This document shows, piece after piece, positions 61,790-64,000 of a stretch of 64,000 nt of DNA. Source of the stretch: CAIYRG01 sp965247505 (GTDB lineage Bacteria > Pseudomonadota > Alphaproteobacteria > Micropepsales > Micropepsaceae). The notes beneath the pieces were generated by a model, which was given only the letters and a program-made list of their open reading frames with translations, did not search any database and was not told the origin of the DNA. Made by a program: the position numbers and the translations under genes. The first letter of the stretch is position 1. Each line of letters opens with the position of its first letter. The stretch covers positions 4,278,001 to 4,342,000 of the forward strand of contig OZ252020.1 of NCBI GenBank assembly GCA_965247505.1. Direction: 5' to 3'.

Positions 61790-63239
61790 GGGGATGTCCC
61801 GGTCGATGTTGAAAAGTTGAGGTAGGTGTCGCTCTCCTGGAGCCGTTAGGCTCCGGGTGCTGCAAACCCAAAAGGGAGAACGACACCATGGGAAATAATA
61901 TCCGTAGTTCCAGCCGCCCGAAAGCCCTTGCCCCCTCGATTCCTATGCCGCCGCTGGCGGACGCGATGGACGCAGTCCATCTCAGCGTGGATCGGTTTTG
62001 TCTTCTGGCCGGGGTCGAGGCCTTGGCCGAGATGATGGAGGAGGACGCCACGACCGTGTGCGGGGCCCGACATCGCCGCCATGGGGACCGTCGAGGTTAT
62101 CGCTGGGGCAGGACACATAACGAGATCGGCTACCACGGCGGCAAAGTGAAGGTGGCCCGGCCACGGGTTCGTGACCGGGCGGGCAAAGAGGTGAGCTTGG
62201 AGAGTTGGCAGGCGCTACGCGATGGCAACCTGCTGCTCGAGTGGGCGCTCAACCTGATGGTGCTGAACGTGTCGACCCGCAAGTACCACCGCGCGGTCCG
62301 TCTGCCCGAGGGCGAGCTGGCGAAAGCGCGTGGCGACGGCACCTCGAAGTCGGCCGTTTCCCGGCGCTTTGTGGCGCTGTCACGCAAGAAGATGAAGGCC
62401 TGGCTCGCCTCGGATCTCTCGGAACTCGACCTGCTAGTCATCCAGATCGACGGTCTGCATGTCGGCGACCATGTCCTGATGGCGGCGATCGGCGTCGATG
62501 GCAACGGCGACAAGCATGTCCTGGCCGTGGTCGAGGGGGCGACGGAGAACACGGTCATCGTCCAGGCCTTGATCGACAATCTCCTCGCCAGGGGGCTCGA
62601 TCCGACACTGCCGCGGCTGTTCATCGTCGATGGCGCGAAGGCACTCAGCAAAGCGATCCGAAACACCTTCGGTGTGGCCGCCGCCATCCAGCGCTGCCAG
62701 GTCCACAAGGGCCGTAACATCATCGAGCGCCTGCCCCAACATTTGCACGCGAGCGTCAAGAAGGCGCTCCGTCAGGCCTGGGACCAGGACGACGCAAACA
62801 AGGCCGAGCGGCTCTTGCGCAACCTGGTCCGGCGTCTGGAGCATGAGGAACCGGGCGTCTCGGGCAGCATCCTGGAGGGGCTGGAGGAGATCCTCACCGT
62901 CATCCGCCTCGGCCTACCGCACGCACTCCGGCGCTCGCTCGCCTGCACCAACATCGTCGAGAACGCGCTCGGCACGGTGCGCCAGGTCACCCGCAACGTC
63001 AAACGCTGGAGACACGCCGAGATGGCGCTCAGATGGACCGCCGCCGGCCTGCTGGAGGCCCAGAAAACCTTCCGTCGCCTCAAGGCCTATCGCCAGCTGC
63101 CCATCCTCCGAAATGCTCTCCAGGAACACTTGAGAAAGGCTCAGGCCGACAGTGCCATTGAAACCATCATGAAGGCAGCATAGCATCATCAACCCACGAC
63201 GCCTGCCCCACGAATTTCAACAGAGATAGGGACATCGCC
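61790..63239 (+). mobile_element. IS256-family insertion sequence (1450 bp)
   Basis: Ends GGGGATGTCCC and (reversed) GGCGATGTCCC; target duplication TGGTCTTC at 61782-61789 and 63240-63247. It carries one intact transposase and interrupts mutT. Confidence 0.95.
61888..63183 (+). CDS. IS256-family (Mutator-type) transposase
   Basis: 431 residues. The catalytic Asp residues are in LLVIQIDGLHVGDHVLMAAIGVDGNGDKHVL and LFIVDGAKALSKAIRNTFG, and the Glu in ACTNIVENALGTVRQVTRNVKRW. The QRCQVHKGRNIIERLP block is the family hallmark. Intact; one gene fills the element. Confidence 0.96.
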   Translation: MGNNIRSSSRPKALAPSIPMPPLADAMDAVHLSVDRFCLLAGVEALAEMMEEDATTVCGARHRRHGDRRGYRWGRTHNEIGYHGGKVKVARPRVRDRAGKEVSLESWQALRDGNLLLEWALNLMVLNVSTRKYHRAVRLPEGELAKARGDGTSKSAVSRRFVALSRKKMKAWLASDLSELDLLVIQIDGLHVGDHVLMAAIGVDGNGDKHVLAVVEGATENTVIVQALIDNLLARGLDPTLPRLFIVDGAKALSKAIRNTFGVAAAIQRCQVHKGRNIIERLPQHLHASVKKALRQAWDQDDANKAERLLRNLVRRLEHEEPGVSGSILEGLEEILTVIRLGLPHALRRSLACTNIVENALGTVRQVTRNVKRWRHAEMALRWTAAGLLEAQKTFRRLKAYRQLPILRNALQEHLRKAQADSAIETIMKAA

Positions 63240-63400
63240 TGGTCTTCCCCCCAGGCCGCTGGGCGATAAGAACCCGACCGTCCGGATCGATCAAAGCGCA
63301 TGCCGCGACAAGGATAACGCGCTTTTCAGACATCTATTTCTTACTAATGTATTGGTTAAGGACGTCATTCTAAAATTATGAATACAAAGCGTTATTAGCT

Positions 63401-64000
63401 TTAGCTTCGATAACTCGTATTGATCCGGATGTAGCCCTCGGTGAGATCGCAAGTCCACACGCGAAATGATCCTTTGCCCACCCCGACATCCACGGAAATC
63501 TTCACTTCCTGGCCAGAGACCGCCTTGGTGGCTTTGGCTTCATCATAGCGCGCAGATCTCACACCGTTTTCGGCAACAACGTGCCTTCCAAAAGCGATTT
63601 TGAGTTTGTCGCGATCGGCCTCCTCTCCGGCTTTGCCGATGGCCATTACGACTCTGCCCCAATTGGCATCGCTGCCGGCAATGGCGGTTTTGACCAATGG
63701 CGAATTGGCAATCGCCATCGCGATTTTCTTTGCCGCCGCTTCGTCCGCCGCTCCTGCCACGTCAATCTGGATCAGCTTGGAGGCGCCTTCGCCGTCGCGC
63801 ACTACCTGAAGCGCTAGATCCAACAGCACTTTATCAAGCGCTTTTTTGAAACTACCCAGCGCTCTGTCGTTTAACCGGGTGATATCGGAATGCTTGGCGC
63901 CCTTTCCGGTGGCAAAAAGCAGAATTGTGTCACTTGTAGAGGTATCGCTATCAACGGTGATGGCGTTGAAGGAACGTTTCGCGCTTTCCGCCAGGAGCGG
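63401..64000 (-). CDS. argJ: Bifunctional ornithine acetyltransferase ArgJ, C-terminal part (partial at window edge)
   Basis: The frame is open to the window edge, so the N-terminus is missing. About 199 residues are visible. NAITVDSDTSTSDTILLFATGKG is the start of the beta chain region, followed by VVRDGEGASKLIQIDVAGAADEAAAKKIAMAIANSPLVKTAIAGSDANWGRVVMAIGKAG, with the family core; the tail is GEGYIRINTSYRS-like (LTEGYIRINTSYRS). It recycles acetyl groups in arginine synthesis and self-cleaves at a conserved threonine that lies upstream of the window edge. mutT follows 67 bases downstream. Confidence 0.96.
   Translation of the reverse strand, partial: PLLAESAKRSFNAITVDSDTSTSDTILLFATGKGAKHSDITRLNDRALGSFKKALDKVLLDLALQVVRDGEGASKLIQIDVAGAADEAAAKKIAMAIANSPLVKTAIAGSDANWGRVVMAIGKAGEEADRDKLKIAFGRHVVAENGVRSARYDEAKATKAVSGQEVKISVDVGVGKGSFRVWTCDLTEGYIRINTSYRS

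Larger units (their letters stand above)
61441..63333 (-). pseudogene. mutT: 8-oxo-dGTP diphosphatase MutT, interrupted by IS256
   Basis: The 5' part (63333-63240) gives MSEKRVILVAACALIDPDGRVLIAQRPGGKT. The 3' part (61789-61441) resumes at MAGLWEFPRGKVEAGESPEQTVIREMREELGV, which contains the Nudix box (G-x5-E-x7-REVxEE-x-G like). Removing the IS256 and one 8-base duplication joins GGKT-MAGLWEFP in a single frame, giving about 143 residues. MutT hydrolyses 8-oxo-dGTP and prevents A:T to C:G transversions. The Nudix box lies wholly in the 3' part, but without the first strand a stable protein is unlikely. It is downstream of argJ, the usual order. Confidence 0.93.

Noticed and set aside
1..64000. 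CRISPR arrays, tRNA or rRNA genes, riboswitches
   Set aside because: I saw no regularly spaced repeats, cloverleaf-like sequence, or TPP-type motif near thiO; reading by eye could miss divergent cases.
1..64000. A previously undescribed multi-gene defence or metabolic system
   Set aside because: Apart from the XamI restriction-modification pair, every multi-gene cluster matches a known housekeeping arrangement or an insertion sequence. No unexplained operon of several unknown genes is present.

Overview
The window comes from an alphaproteobacterial chromosome of moderately high GC. The evidence is gene order. It carries hflX-hfq beside ntrX-ntrY-ntrC-ntrB, a fused ispDF followed by pgpA and cinA, a RatA/COQ10 gene next to lipA, the run rodZ-like-ispG-prfA-prmC-DUF4167-clpB, the run ubiG/lysC-ptsP, and argJ-mutT beside comF-grxC-nitrilase-DUF1178. 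These are standard alphaproteobacterial housekeeping neighbourhoods. I cannot place the organism to genus.

Layout. Positions 1-1.64 kb hold the end of an Eco57I-like DNA methylase overlapping a XamI-family restriction endonuclease. 1.7-9.5 kb is a mixed metabolic stretch: a large palindrome, a haloacid dehalogenase, two tandem exported GlcG/HbpS proteins, a cysteine-rich mini-protein, an exported esterase, a secreted-protein gene split by an IS3 element, a MetE-C-like methyltransferase and a MatC-like permease. 9.8-15 kb has mazG, a badly decayed hflX with an IS21 element in its 3' end, and intact hfq. 15-22.3 kb encodes a D-amino-acid transaminase-like enzyme and the two nitrogen-control two-component systems NtrXY and NtrBC. 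22.4-28 kb has ispDF, pgpA, cinA (C-terminal type), a START-domain protein, lipA and a long TPR protein. 28-35 kb has an AMP-forming acyl ligase, a lone CoxL-like molybdenum hydroxylase subunit, moaA, NAD kinase and a ThiO-like oxidase. 35.5-38.5 kb is an IS1380 element split by a second copy of the IS3 element. 38.5-50.7 kb has a gamma-glutamyltransferase, a PepSY protein, an M23 peptidase, clpB, a DUF4167 gene, prmC, prfA, ispG and a RodZ-like gene. 50.7-53.5 kb is a second, decayed IS1380 split by an IS1595 element. 53.6-64 kb has ptsP, lysC, ubiG, DUF1178, a nitrilase, grxC, comF, a methyltransferase, mutT broken by an IS256 element, and the 3' part of argJ.

The most striking property is insertion-sequence load. 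Seven elements of five families lie in 64 kb. Target duplications are readable for all of them, and two are nested inside other elements. Three chromosomal genes (hflX, mutT and an exported protein gene) are cut by insertions. hflX also carries an amber stop and a frameshift, so it was decaying independently of the insertion. This suggests a lineage with relaxed selection or a recent IS expansion. I did not find a convincing undescribed multi-gene system; the best leads are the exported GlcG pair, the lone CoxL-like subunit beside moaA, and the loss of mutT and hflX.
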